Part shown: positions 38,516 to 47,414 of the stretch, piece after piece
How the letters are laid out: the number at the start of each line of letters is the position of its first letter
Position numbering within the stretch: position 1 is the stretch's first letter
Assembly: GCF_017569925.1 (NCBI RefSeq)
Contig: NZ_CP050854.1
Location: 930,001-994,000, forward strand
From: Brenneria izadpanahii
GTDB lineage: Bacteria; Pseudomonadota; Gammaproteobacteria; Enterobacterales; Enterobacteriaceae
DNA length: 64,000 nucleotides
Reading direction: 5' to 3'
Notes under the pieces: model-generated
What the model saw: only the letters and a program-made list of their open reading frames with translations
Databases searched by the model: none
Told to the model about the DNA's origin: nothing
Translations under genes and position numbers: made by a program

Positions 38516-39094
38516 TTAACGGGAGCGGGTAAATCCGCCGTCCGCATTGCGGGTGAATCTGACCATCTGATTGCCGGTGGTTTCTATTTCCAGTTCCGCC
38601 ACTGCGCCTTGCGCGTTCAACTGCAATTTCACTTCCTGACCGGCTCGCAGATTGCTGAGCGGTTTATCCTCTCCTTCCACCTGCGCCATGGCGAAAACGT
38701 CAGCCACCGGCAGATTGTTATCGCGAAATAGCTGCGCCAGCGTCTGACCGGAACTAATTTGATAGTTGCGCCAGGCGGTTTCCGTATGTTGCGGCGCGGG
38801 CTCGATCGGCGGAGGAGCAGGCCGGGCGGCCGGCGTTTGCGTTGCCGGCGGCCGGTTCTCGACAATTTCCGCCTGCATCGGCGCGGCTGGTTCAACCGTA
38901 ACCGGCGTCGGTTGCGGGGAGGGGGCGGGAGGCGGGCTGTAAGGCCACAGCAGCGCGACCAGCACGATACCGGCTGCCACCAACATCCAACGGCGATGGA
39001 AGAGAGGAAGCGGCTCCATCCAACGGTAGCTATCGGGCAGATGCCAGATCTTCTTTAACGCGGCTTTAATCCGCTGACTGGATGATGATTGCAA
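38516..39094 (-). CDS. ytfB: YtfB/OapA family cell-envelope protein
   Basis: Single-span membrane protein with an OapA-type LysM-like domain. In E. coli YtfB binds glycan chains and is linked to cell division. Visible parts: helical N terminus (AALKKIWHLPDSYRW), membrane helix WMLVAAGIVLVALLWPY (about residues 35-51), a Pro/Ala-rich linker, and the C-terminal domain from about 105 (WRNYQISSGQTLAQLFRDNN and DVFAMAQVEGEDKPLSNLRA). I take the TTG at 39094 as start because GGGGAGGAG lies nine bases before it; the ATG at 39142 in the same frame has no proper ribosome site and lies inside a repeat. Converges with rplI. Confidence 0.85.
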   Translation of the reverse strand: MQSSSSQRIKAALKKIWHLPDSYRWMEPLPLFHRRWMLVAAGIVLVALLWPYSPPPAPSPQPTPVTVEPAAPMQAEIVENRPPATQTPAARPAPPPIEPAPQHTETAWRNYQISSGQTLAQLFRDNNLPVADVFAMAQVEGEDKPLSNLRAGQEVKLQLNAQGAVAELEIETTGNQMVRFTRNADGGFTRSR

Positions 39095-39131
39095 TGGGTT
39101 ATTCTCCTCCCCAGCTTTGAATTTTAAGTAT

Positions 39132-39194
39132 ATACCCTTCATCTTCCAAGTTGCAGGTCTGTTGACTTCCTGCATTCTTAAATCTGACGGGTAT
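39132..39194. repeat. Short palindromic repeat before ytfB
   Basis: Bounded by ATACCC (39132-39137) and GGGTAT (39189-39194), with CCAAGTTGCAGG inside. The ends and the AAGTTGCA motif are shared with the longer repeat between anfH and anfD, so this looks like a deleted member of the same family. Confidence 0.6.
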
Positions 39195-39323
39195 TGATTT
39201 TCCAACCGCAATGACAGCGTTTATTCGCGCATAAAAGCGACATATTCGGACACAGGATTTTACCCTAATCTCTGGCGCTGTTATGCTGCGCTTTCGGTTT
39301 TTTACAGTTTAAAAGGAACATCC

Positions 39324-39944
39324 ATGACAACCCCTTCTTATGATAGCGTCGAAGCGCAGGCAAGTTACGGCATCGGCTTACAGGTAGGTCAACAACTACA
39401 GGAATCCGGCCTTGCAGGGTTGATCCCTGAAGCGCTGGTGGCCGGTTTGCGCGATGCGTTGGAAGGTCACGCGCCAGTGGTTCCCGTGGATGTGGTTCAC
39501 CGGGCCTTACGTGAAGTTCACGAACGCGCGAGCGCCGTACGCCGTGAACGTCAGCAGGCGCTGGCGGTTGAAGGACAACAATTTCTGGCTGAAAACGCGC
39601 AGAAAGACGGCGTGAGCAGCACCGAGTCCGGCCTGCAGTTTCGCGTATTGACGCAGGGCGAAGGCGAAATCCCTTCGCGTCAGGATCGGGTGCGTGTTCA
39701 TTATACCGGCCGACTGATTGACGGCAGCGTATTCGATAGTTCGGTCGAGCGCGGTCAGCCCGCCGAATTCCCGGTCAGCGGCGTGATCCCCGGCTGGATT
39801 GAAGCCTTAACGCTGATGCCGGTCGGCTCCAAGTGGGAACTGTATATCCCCCATGAGCTGGCCTATGGCGAGCGTGGCGCGGGCGCATCTATTCCGCCGT
39901 TCAGCGCCTTGATTTTTGAAGTCGAGCTGCTGGAAATTCTGTAA
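39324..39944 (+). CDS. fklB: FKBP-type peptidyl-prolyl isomerase FklB (FKBP22)
   Basis: Cytoplasmic or periplasmic proline isomerase of 206 residues, similar throughout to E. coli FklB. The N-terminal dimerisation part ([20 protein letters not shown]) leads by a long helix to the FKBP domain with [20 protein letters not shown] (about residues 125-144), [20 protein letters not shown] (about 155-174) and [20 protein letters not shown]. No signal peptide is visible. AAAAGGA precedes the ATG. It follows ytfB as in E. coli, and after it the order is broken by the amide operon. Confidence 0.95.
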   Translation: MTTPSYDSVEAQASYGIGLQVGQQLQESGLAGLIPEALVAGLRDALEGHAPVVPVDVVHRALREVHERASAVRRERQQALAVEGQQFLAENAQKDGVSSTESGLQFRVLTQGEGEIPSRQDRVRVHYTGRLIDGSVFDSSVERGQPAEFPVSGVIPGWIEALTLMPVGSKWELYIPHELAYGERGAGASIPPFSALIFEVELLEIL

Positions 39945-39952
39945 AAAGGTTA

Positions 39953-39992
39953 CGGAACTCGATGCGTTTGATGACAAACTGATCGAGTTCCG
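39953..39992. repeat. Long hairpin after fklB
   Basis: CGGAACTCGAT and ATCGAGTTCCG (11 bp, perfect) enclose a second stem GTTTG-ATGA-CAAAC. It lies eight bases after the fklB stop without a U run, between converging genes. Confidence 0.65.
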
Positions 39993-40108
39993 ATCGGGGT
40001 ACGCGGCGTAAAGCATCGCAGGCGTTACCCCATCGCCGCGCCCCTTGCCAAAAATCTAATATCGTCTGCCGCCGGCAACGCTCGTAACGCGTCTCATCCG
40101 ATTGAAAA

Positions 40109-41851
40109 CTAATCCTTATCAAGCAGCAGCGGCCGGTAATGATGAACCTGACGCATCGTCACCAGATCCTTGCGCCTGACCGGGTTGGTCGGCACCGGAC
40201 TGCCCGCTAATGACGTGGTGTCGATGGTTAGGGTCGTGAAGCCCGGCTCCTGCCACAGCACCTGTTCATGCCGGGGAAAGGTGAAGGTTTCCGGCCCGAA
40301 TATTCCGCTGTATCCGCCGCGCTGACCGTGCGGCTCCACGCTGTTGGCGAAGGCCAGATACAGGTTGTTTTCACCGGCGCGGGTGCGCAGCAAATGCCAG
40401 TGCAGGGGATCGGTCCCCACCGGGATCGGGTAGTTTTGCGGAACCTGGCTGCCGGCGTGGCCGCTGACGAAACCGTCGCCGAGCGCGGCGCAGCAGACCA
40501 CGATGTCGCAGCCCATCAGCGTGAGAATACGGGCGGATTCGGGAAACAGCGCGTCATTGCCCGACAACAGGCCGATTCGTCCTAGCGCCGTATCGAATAC
40601 CCGCCACCGTTCGCCCGCCGTCGCCCATGCTTGATAGGCCAGGGGCAGGTGCATCTGGCGGTAGTGGCCGATCAGGCCTTCCGGCCCCAGCAGCACTTGG
40701 GTGTTGTAATATTTATCCTGCTGTTTTTCCGCCATGCCGACGACCAGATAAACCCGCAGCGTCATGGCTAGCTGAATCAATGATTGCAGCGCGGGGGAGT
40801 CCAGCGTCTGGGCGTTCGTTTGCGGGGCGGTATGGCCGGTCAGCGCCATTTCAGGGAAAGCCACCAGTTCGCTATGCTGCTGCTCGACCGCCTCCCGCGT
40901 CAGCGCCACGATGCGGGCGAGATTGTCCTCAACGCGGTCGGCGGGGGAAAACTGGCAGACGCTAATCCGGCTCTGTTTGCCAGCGGGCAGGGGATGATGG
41001 CCGTACAGGCCGAAGAAATCCGCGGGGTTCCACAGAAAACTGTCGCTAAGCAGCGCGTGGTACTCCTGCGGCCGCCGCTGGGCGAACACCGGTTCGCCCA
41101 ATACCTGGCGCCGGCGGCTGATCCGCACGTCAATTTCGCCGTAGGCGATGCCATCCCCGTTATCCACGACATCGACGATCGCGCCGTCCGGCGCGATAAT
41201 CCCGCTGCCGCCGCTGAACTGTACGCCGCGCTCCAGCCCCCAGCGGTTGCTTTCCAGCAGATAACAGCTATTTTCCATGGCGCGGCTGATCCAATAGGGC
41301 GCGGGGGCGCGTTCCGCCAGCCAGTTGCTGACGTGACAGATAATATCCGCCCCGGCCAGCGCCAGCAGTCTGGCGGTTTCAGGAAAATGGATATCCATGC
41401 AGATCAGCATGCCGATCTTGCCGATCGGGGTATCGAAAACCTGATGCCCGACGTCGCCCGCCGCCGCCCATTTGGGTTCGGAGATATACGGGTGGCTTTT
41501 GCGGTGACGGCCGATCACCCCCTGCGGGCCGATCAGCAGCGCGCTGTTGTAATACAGTTGGGTGTCGGCGTCCACTTCCGGCATCCCCAGCACGATATAA
41601 CACTGATAGCGCTGCGCCAGTTCGGTAAAACGCGCGGATGTTTCGCCGGGCGCGGTTTCCACCTGGGAGGCGATCTCCCGGCGGTCATACCAGCAGTAGC
41701 CGGTAGTCGCCATCTCCGGCGTGGTGATCAGTTTGGCCCCCTGACGGGCCGCCTGCTCCACCAGATCCAGCAGACGGGCGATATTGGCCTCTTTGGCGAA
41801 CATCGCTGGTTCGAACTGGATGGCGGCCGCGAGAAAAGGAGCTATTGACAT
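40109..41851 (-). CDS. Tandem nitrilase-superfamily amidohydrolase, second domain inactive
   Basis: 580 residues with two carbon-nitrogen hydrolase domains. Domain 1 (about 5-250) has the full E46 (TTPEMATTGY), K118 (GRHRKSH) and C151 (MLICMDIHFPE) triad. Domain 2 (about 293-560) keeps E334 (AFPEMALTGH) but has Q399 in place of Lys (HYRQMH) and G431 in place of Cys (LLSGNDALFPE), so it cannot catalyse. Nitrilase proteins work as back-to-back dimers, so the dead half may act as a built-in structural partner or sensor. It is the last gene of the amide operon, 151 bases after amiR, and probably hydrolyses an amide or nitrile. GAGGA precedes the ATG. Confidence 0.85.
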   Translation of the reverse strand: MSIAPFLAAAIQFEPAMFAKEANIARLLDLVEQAARQGAKLITTPEMATTGYCWYDRREIASQVETAPGETSARFTELAQRYQCYIVLGMPEVDADTQLYYNSALLIGPQGVIGRHRKSHPYISEPKWAAAGDVGHQVFDTPIGKIGMLICMDIHFPETARLLALAGADIICHVSNWLAERAPAPYWISRAMENSCYLLESNRWGLERGVQFSGGSGIIAPDGAIVDVVDNGDGIAYGEIDVRISRRRQVLGEPVFAQRRPQEYHALLSDSFLWNPADFFGLYGHHPLPAGKQSRISVCQFSPADRVEDNLARIVALTREAVEQQHSELVAFPEMALTGHTAPQTNAQTLDSPALQSLIQLAMTLRVYLVVGMAEKQQDKYYNTQVLLGPEGLIGHYRQMHLPLAYQAWATAGERWRVFDTALGRIGLLSGNDALFPESARILTLMGCDIVVCCAALGDGFVSGHAGSQVPQNYPIPVGTDPLHWHLLRTRAGENNLYLAFANSVEPHGQRGGYSGIFGPETFTFPRHEQVLWQEPGFTTLTIDTTSLAGSPVPTNPVRRKDLVTMRQVHHYRPLLLDKD

Positions 41852-42002
41852 GACTAATCCTCACTAAACAGTTGATGTCGCCGCGACGGTCGGCGTCGCA
41901 GCATGAAAATAAAATTGCGGCGGCGGGCCGCTCGGCTTTTTTGCGACGCGCCATCCCCGGCCGCCGCCCTAACGGGCAATCGCTGGATGCGACGGCAAAA
42001 AC

Positions 42003-42635
42003 TCATCCCGGAAGTTTTTTGACCGGCGCGGTCATGGAGAACACATCGTTGGCCTGGATCAGCACGCTGGACATCTCCTCTACCGTGATGCGTTTATCCA
42101 TCGCCTGATGGCGCAGGATTTCGTAGGCGCGTTCCTCGCTGATGCCGTGCATCCGCATCAATATCGCTTTAGCTTCGCTAACCTGACGGATCCCCAGCAT
42201 CTTCTTTTCCAGCCGCTCAATACGTTCCATCATGCGCTGGCGCTGCTGCCGGTGGTGCAGCGCCACCACCATCGACGAGAGCAGGCCGGACGCGCGGATC
42301 GGGGTGGTGATGGTGGCGCCGGCCCCCATGCTCAACGCCTGATCGATGAACGTCGGGTTTTCGTAGGCAATGATCGAAATCAGGGCGTGGCGAGAGTGAT
42401 CCAGCCAGGGGACATCCGGCTCCGGCTGGTCTGACTGCGGGGCGAAGAAAATAAGATCGGCATCGGCGGGGAGCTGCTCCGGTATCGGCCAGAATGCTTT
42501 GACTTTAAATCCCATGCGCCGCAGATGGCGGGTCAGCGTTTCGCCATCTTCATCATCGGGATGCAGGACTACGCAACGGATCCCTCGGCTGAGGAGCAAA
42601 GCGGTGGTGCTGTCGCGGGAGTCATTACGGCGCAT
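42003..42635 (-). CDS. amiR: AmiR-like ANTAR-domain antiterminator
   Basis: RNA-binding antiterminator of 210 residues. A receiver-like N domain without a clear phosphorylation site (about 20-130) leads through a coiled coil (RQQRQRMMERIERLEKKMLG, about 127-146) to the ANTAR domain (about 148-195, RQVSEAKAILMRMHGISEER then AYEILRHQAMDKRITVEEMS), the layout of Pseudomonas AmiR. Its start overlaps the amiC end by 11 bases, as expected for a sensor-antiterminator pair. The leader before the first gene of the operon carries a terminator that is its likely target. Confidence 0.88.
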   Translation of the reverse strand: MRRNDSRDSTTALLLSRGIRCVVLHPDDEDGETLTRHLRRMGFKVKAFWPIPEQLPADADLIFFAPQSDQPEPDVPWLDHSRHALISIIAYENPTFIDQALSMGAGATITTPIRASGLLSSMVVALHHRQQRQRMMERIERLEKKMLGIRQVSEAKAILMRMHGISEERAYEILRHQAMDKRITVEEMSSVLIQANDVFSMTAPVKKLPG

Positions 42636-43791
42636 TGGGATACTCCACTTTTGTCAGTTTGGTGACCCAGTCTCCCTGAACCTGATTGGTCATATAGGGA
42701 TCGGGCGCCACGATGCGGCGGGATTCCCGCACGATGGTGAATTGCCCGGCGGCGTCGGCCTTGCCGATGCGCGGATAAAGCCCGGTATGCTGGTTCAGCG
42801 GATCGATCCTGATTCGGCCCTGCGGCGCATCGAATTCGCTGCCTCGCAGCGCGGCGGATAAGCAAGGGATGGCGTCGCTGCCGCATTCCCGCACGGCGTT
42901 GGCGAACAGATGAACCTGGCTGTAGGTGGCTTCCCAGTTCATATCGGTAGTCAGATCCGGGCCGAATATCTGATGAAATTTATCCAGAGCGGCAAGGTTG
43001 GCCCGGGTTTGCAGGCTCTGAAAATAGGGCGAGGAGGTGAAGTGCCCCGCCGCCAGTTCGGCGCCCATTATGGCGATTTCGGTTTCGGAGGTGTTCAGAC
43101 TGCCGATGGGCATCCGTTCGGGATCGAGCCCAACCTCATGATAGGCGCGGTAAAGGTAGGGAACGGTCTGGCCGATGACCGTGCTGAAGATGAAGTCCGG
43201 CTGTTTTTTGCGGATCTCTTCCAGCACCGGCAGAAACGCCTCATACGGCGCATTGAGATCGAGATAGCGTTCGCCGATCACCGCGCCGTCGTCCCGCTGC
43301 AACAGCAGTTCCTGCATATTGCGGTTGCATTCGTAAGGGAAAACGTAACGGGAGCCGATCATATAGACCCTGGCGCCGAAATGGCTGGTGAGGTAATCCT
43401 CCAACTGGACGCAGTTCTGGTTGGGCGCCGCGCCGCCGTAAAAGATGTTTTCGGAGAATTCGAATCCTTCGTATAGCTGAGAGTAAAACAGCAGCCGCTG
43501 GTATTTCTCCACAATGGGTGACATGGCTTTGCGGCTGCTGGAAGTGTAGCCGCCGAAGATCACGTTGACATGATGTTCGACGATCAGTTGCTCCGCCAGG
43601 GCCCGAAAGCGCGCATTGTCGGAGTGCGGATCAAGATGAATGGCCTGCAGCGGGCGGCCGTTGATGCCGCCGTCCTGATTGATTTCTTCGATGGCCAGGG
43701 CGGCGCCGCGCAGCTGCGATTGCTCCTGCGCGGCGGTCACGCCGCTGGATGAGTAGAGTAAACCGATAGTGATTGGTGTGGCCGACCCCAT
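42625..43791 (-). CDS. amiC: AmiC-like amide sensor
   Basis: Periplasmic-binding-protein fold without a signal peptide, 388 residues, so cytoplasmic. The start MGSATPITIGLLYSSSGVTA parallels Pseudomonas AmiC, which also starts MGS; two in-frame ATG codons upstream are possible. YEGFEFSENIFYGGAAPNQN and TSETEIAIMGAELAAGHFTS segments match AmiC. In Pseudomonas AmiC holds AmiR silent until an amide binds. It lies 66 bases after the formamidase gene and overlaps amiR. Confidence 0.86.
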   Translation of the reverse strand: MGSATPITIGLLYSSSGVTAAQEQSQLRGAALAIEEINQDGGINGRPLQAIHLDPHSDNARFRALAEQLIVEHHVNVIFGGYTSSSRKAMSPIVEKYQRLLFYSQLYEGFEFSENIFYGGAAPNQNCVQLEDYLTSHFGARVYMIGSRYVFPYECNRNMQELLLQRDDGAVIGERYLDLNAPYEAFLPVLEEIRKKQPDFIFSTVIGQTVPYLYRAYHEVGLDPERMPIGSLNTSETEIAIMGAELAAGHFTSSPYFQSLQTRANLAALDKFHQIFGPDLTTDMNWEATYSQVHLFANAVRECGSDAIPCLSAALRGSEFDAPQGRIRIDPLNQHTGLYPRIGKADAAGQFTIVRESRRIVAPDPYMTNQVQGDWVTKLTKVEYPNAP

Positions 43792-43857
43792 ATGGACTCG
43801 CTTCATGTTAGTGACAATGCTTACCCCGGCGCGCATGCGTCGCAATGCCGGGAATCA

Positions 43858-44850
43858 TTAATGCGCCAGCAGCGTTTTGTTGAGCATCGCGCCGACGGTG
43901 TATTTCGGGTCTACCATATTTCCCAGCCTGACTTTTCCGCACTGGCTCAGCAGCATGTACGCATCCCACTGCTCGAAGCCAAAATCCTCCACCAGCCAGT
44001 AGATGAGATCCCGGTAGGCGATGCGGGTGGCGTCCTCCAGCGGTCGGGCGCTGCCGATGCTCATGATGGCGGTGTCGTTTTCCATGCGCGGCCAGTTGAT
44101 GGACCAGTTTTTGATCAGATCCACCTTGATGGTGGTGACGGAAGGATATTCCACCGCCGTTCCGCAGATTTCGCCGTCGCCCTGACAGGCATGGGCATCG
44201 CCGATAAACAGCCGCCCGCCCGGCGAACGCACCGGCAGATAGGTGATGCTGCCGGGGCCGATATCGGGAACGTCCATGTTGCCGCCGTGGTTATCCGGCG
44301 TCAGCGAGTTGATGGAGTCGATTTCCGGCGATACGCTCAGGGTGCCGATATGGGGTTTGTAAGGCAGCGTGTGGCGCTTGCTCCAGTAAACTTTTTCGCT
44401 GTCCAGCTTGATCAGGCGTACCTTTTCCGGCAGCGGATCGTTGAGCAGCGCCGTCAGATCGGTGCCCGTCAGCCCGCCGAAATGCGGGATCATGGCGCAA
44501 ATGCCGTGCGGATCGTCCCCCCGCGGCAGCATCGATTCAATGTACACCGCCAGTACGTCGCCTTTTTCCGCGCCATTGACCATGATCGGGCCGTTCTGCG
44601 GGTTGAGAAACGGCATTTTCAGCAACTGGCTGGGAATATCCTGTTCGGACTGAATCGCCCCTTCAAAGGCGTCGCGGGTATCGACAATCACCCGATCGCC
44701 GGGCTCGATGGTTAATACCGGGGTGGAGTAGGGGCCGATGGTGTAGTGAAACTCTTGCTGCATCTCTTCGGTCAGATGGTGGGTGATCGGCTGACGCCGC
44801 GCGCCAACCCCGCGTTGGGTCATGATGGAATCTTCCAGCCATTTCTTCAT
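43858..44850 (-). CDS. fmdA: Acetamidase/formamidase (FmdA/AmdA family)
   Basis: 330-residue amidase that hydrolyses formamide or acetamide to ammonia and the acid. Metal and active-site segments of the FmdA/AmdA family are present: NDPLPEKVRLI, GGNMDVPDIGPGSITYLPV, and GDAHACQGDGEICGTAVE with the catalytic acid. GGAGGAA precedes the ATG at 44850. It lies between the transporter ATPase genes and amiC, so imported amides are cut directly. FmdA is also the partner of urea/amide transporters in methylotrophs. Confidence 0.9.
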   Translation of the reverse strand: MKKWLEDSIMTQRGVGARRQPITHHLTEEMQQEFHYTIGPYSTPVLTIEPGDRVIVDTRDAFEGAIQSEQDIPSQLLKMPFLNPQNGPIMVNGAEKGDVLAVYIESMLPRGDDPHGICAMIPHFGGLTGTDLTALLNDPLPEKVRLIKLDSEKVYWSKRHTLPYKPHIGTLSVSPEIDSINSLTPDNHGGNMDVPDIGPGSITYLPVRSPGGRLFIGDAHACQGDGEICGTAVEYPSVTTIKVDLIKNWSINWPRMENDTAIMSIGSARPLEDATRIAYRDLIYWLVEDFGFEQWDAYMLLSQCGKVRLGNMVDPKYTVGAMLNKTLLAH

Positions 44851-44905
44851 CGGGTATTCCTCCGCGAAAAACGTTACCGCGCCGTTTGTGCGGCGCAGGT
44901 CAAGG

Positions 44906-45628
44906 TCACAGCGCCAGGTGACGGCGCATCAACAAATCGTCGGACAGTTGCTGATGGTTCAGGATTTCGACCACCCGGCCCTTATCCATCACGCAGCAAC
45001 GCTGGGCGGCGCGCTGGATCATGGCGATGTCCTGTTCGACCAGAATAACGGCGACCCGCAGCTCGCGGGCGATGCGCGTCAGCGTGTCGGCGATAATGGT
45101 TACGATGGAGGGCTGTACGCCTTCCGACGGCTCATCCAACAGCAGGACTTTCGGCGCGCCGACCAGCGCTCTGGCTATCGCCAGCTGTTGCTGTTCGCCG
45201 CCGCTCATGGTGCCCGCTTTTTGCTTCAGCCGCTGGCGCAGAATGGGAAAATAGTCCAGCACCCGTTCCAGCAGGTCGCCGGCGAATTCCCGGTGTTCGC
45301 GCACGAACTGCATTCCCACTTGCAAATTCTCCGCCACCGTCAGACCGGAGAACACCTCGCGCCCCTGCGGCACATAGCCGATGCCCAGGCGGGCGCGGCG
45401 CTGCGGCGTGGCATGGGTGATGTCCGTCTCGCCCAGCAGAATGTGGCCGCGGCTGACGGCAACCGTCCCTATCAACGAACGCATCAGCGTGGTTTTCCCC
45501 ACGCCGTTGCGGCCGATCACCCCCAGCACTTCCGCGCTATATAACTGGAGCGAGGCGCCATTCAGCACCAGCCCGCCGCCATAGCCGCCGGTAATGTCAT
45601 TGACCTGCATTAGTACGTCGTCGCTCAT
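44906..45628 (-). CDS. Amide/urea ABC transporter ATPase (UrtE/LivF type)
   Basis: Cytoplasmic ATP-binding subunit, 240 residues. Walker A GRNGVGKTT (about 38-46), Q-loop, ABC signature MSGGEQQQLAIARAL (about 145-159) and Walker B LLLDEPSEGVQPS are intact; the sequence GRNGVGKTTLMRSLIGTVAV points to the UrtE/LivF branch. The ATG shares one base with the stop of the preceding ATPase gene. It works with the UrtD-like ATPase to energise uptake. Confidence 0.9.
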   Translation of the reverse strand: MSDDVLMQVNDITGGYGGGLVLNGASLQLYSAEVLGVIGRNGVGKTTLMRSLIGTVAVSRGHILLGETDITHATPQRRARLGIGYVPQGREVFSGLTVAENLQVGMQFVREHREFAGDLLERVLDYFPILRQRLKQKAGTMSGGEQQQLAIARALVGAPKVLLLDEPSEGVQPSIVTIIADTLTRIARELRVAVILVEQDIAMIQRAAQRCCVMDKGRVVEILNHQQLSDDLLMRRHLAL

Positions 45629-46350
45629 CAGGCTTTCCCCAAATAGATATCCGCTACGTCATCCTGGGCCAGCACCGTTTCGGCTTCGCCGTCGGCAAAC
45701 ACCCGGCCCCCGTGCAATACCGTCACCCTGGATGCAATCTGCCGGATGAAGGTCATGTCGTGTTCCACCACCATCAAGGTCAGGCCGTCCTGCCGCATTT
45801 GTTTGATTAGCTCGCCGGTCAGGTAGGTTTCTTCCACCGACAGCCCGGCGACCGGTTCATCCAGCATCAGCAGAACCGGTTGCAGCGAAACCGCCATCGC
45901 GATTTCAAGCCACTGTTTTTTCCCGTGCGACAGGTTGCCGGCCAACTGACGGTATTCCCCGGTCAGGTTGAAGCGGTGCAGCAGTTCATCAATGTTCGCC
46001 GGCTGGTGGCGAACTTCCGGCCGTAGATGGCGCAAAGAGAGTTGCAGATGCTGCTCGACGCTGAGATCGGGGAAAATGCCGGGGATCTGAAACTTGATGC
46101 TCATTCCCATGCGAATGCGCTGAAACGGCGATAGCGCATTGAGCCGCCGGCCGAAAAAGCGGATCTCGCCGCTGGTCGGCGTGTGCTCGCCGGTCAGCAG
46201 CTTGAAGAAGGTGCTTTTCCCCGCGCCGTTGGGACCGATGACGCAACGGATTTCCCCCTGACGGATTTGCATATCGACCTGATTGATAACCTGCGCGCCG
46301 CCAAAGCGTTTGCCCAGCCCCTGCGTTTCCAGAATGATGTCTTGCGTCAT
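45628..46350 (-). CDS. Amide/urea ABC transporter ATPase (UrtD/LivG type)
   Basis: 240 residues starting MTQDIILETQGLGKRFGG, after an ATGA overlap with the permease gene; the frame continues upstream only as an overlap of that gene. Walker A GPNGAGKST, signature LSHGKKQWLEIAMAV and Walker B LLMLDEPVAGLSVEET are typical of UrtD, whose signature has LSHG-K-QWLEI rather than LSGGQ-type. This supports a urea or amide transporter over a branched-chain amino acid one. Confidence 0.9.
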   Translation of the reverse strand: MTQDIILETQGLGKRFGGAQVINQVDMQIRQGEIRCVIGPNGAGKSTFFKLLTGEHTPTSGEIRFFGRRLNALSPFQRIRMGMSIKFQIPGIFPDLSVEQHLQLSLRHLRPEVRHQPANIDELLHRFNLTGEYRQLAGNLSHGKKQWLEIAMAVSLQPVLLMLDEPVAGLSVEETYLTGELIKQMRQDGLTLMVVEHDMTFIRQIASRVTVLHGGRVFADGEAETVLAQDDVADIYLGKA

Positions 46351-47405
46351 TGGGCGTCCTCCGCGTTGCGTTCGGACGACGTCAGCCGGCGCAGCCTGTC
46401 GCCCAGCCAGGGCAGAATGCCGTTGGGCGCGGCCAGCACGACAAACAACAGGATCGCCCCCAGCAGAATCATGGCGTATTCGCTGCCGTAAACCGCCAGC
46501 CACTGGGAGAGCCAGACCAGCAGGGCGGTAATAACGATGGTGCCGAAGATATTTTTACGTCCGGCGGTAGCGACCCAGATAACCGGCATGGCCGCGGCCG
46601 TCAGTCCCATGGATGAGGGCGTGATGTAGGAGCCCCACAGGGTGTAGAGCACGCCGGACAGCCCCGACAGCGCGCCGCCCAGCACGAACACCAGCAACTG
46701 ATAGCGGCGGATATCGATTCCCAGCATTTCCGCCCGGCGCGGGTTTTCGCGGATGGAGGCCAGCGTCAGGCCGAAACCGGAGCGCAATAAACGCCGCACG
46801 CCCCAGTAGACCAGCGCCAGCAGTACGATAATCAGGTAGTAGAAGGCGTTGCCCTCCAGCGTCAGCAGTTCGCCGTCCGGGCCGGGCAGCGCGAGCGGCG
46901 GCATGCCGGACATGCCGTTAAAGCCGTTCAGCCGCGCGCTGCCGATAGTCCACTGCGGTCCGGCGGTCTGCGACATAAAGGTTTCCAGCACCAGCGTAAA
47001 AGAGAGGGTGACGATGCCGATGAAAATGCCGGTTACGCCGCCGTAAAACATCATATAACCCAGCGCCGCCGCGACGGCCGCCGCCAGCAACAGCGCCAGC
47101 AGCAGTCCCGACCAGGTGGACAGTACGCCGTCGCCGAAATTCAGCGTCAACACGCCGTAGGCGTAGCCGGCCAGCCCGAAAAAGGCGGTTTGACCGAAAG
47201 AGAGGATCCCGCCGTGGCCCCACATGGCGGCCAACCCGATGGCGCAGAACGTCCACAGCAGGAAGTAGGCGAAATCGCCGATCGTGCCGCTGTCGACGCC
47301 CAGCGGGAGTAACAGGGCGGCCAGCAGGATAAGGCCCGCCGCCCACGGCGCGATCCGGCGTTTCCGCGCCGGGCTGATGGATAAATTAATGGATGATGAG
47401 GTCAC
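46347..47405 (-). CDS. Amide/urea ABC transporter permease (UrtC/LivM type)
   Basis: 352-residue inner-membrane permease with about ten hydrophobic segments. The WGHGGILSFGQTAFFGLAGY motif (about 63-82) and SIRENPRRAEMLGIDIRRYQ (about 216-235) are typical of LivM/UrtC. It overlaps the UrtD-like gene by four bases and follows the UrtB-like permease by nine bases. Confidence 0.9.
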   Translation of the reverse strand: MTSSSINLSISPARKRRIAPWAAGLILLAALLLPLGVDSGTIGDFAYFLLWTFCAIGLAAMWGHGGILSFGQTAFFGLAGYAYGVLTLNFGDGVLSTWSGLLLALLLAAAVAAALGYMMFYGGVTGIFIGIVTLSFTLVLETFMSQTAGPQWTIGSARLNGFNGMSGMPPLALPGPDGELLTLEGNAFYYLIIVLLALVYWGVRRLLRSGFGLTLASIRENPRRAEMLGIDIRRYQLLVFVLGGALSGLSGVLYTLWGSYITPSSMGLTAAAMPVIWVATAGRKNIFGTIVITALLVWLSQWLAVYGSEYAMILLGAILLFVVLAAPNGILPWLGDRLRRLTSSERNAEDAQ

Positions 47406-47414
47406 TGTCGGCTC

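Noticed and set aside
40784..41848. Long plus-strand open frame of 354 codons
   Set aside because: It is antisense to the tandem nitrilase gene, whose motifs are unmistakable; the frame has no recognisable family and arises from high-GC codon structure.
43792..44715. Plus-strand open frame of 307 codons
   Set aside because: Antisense shadow of fmdA, which is fully supported on the other strand.
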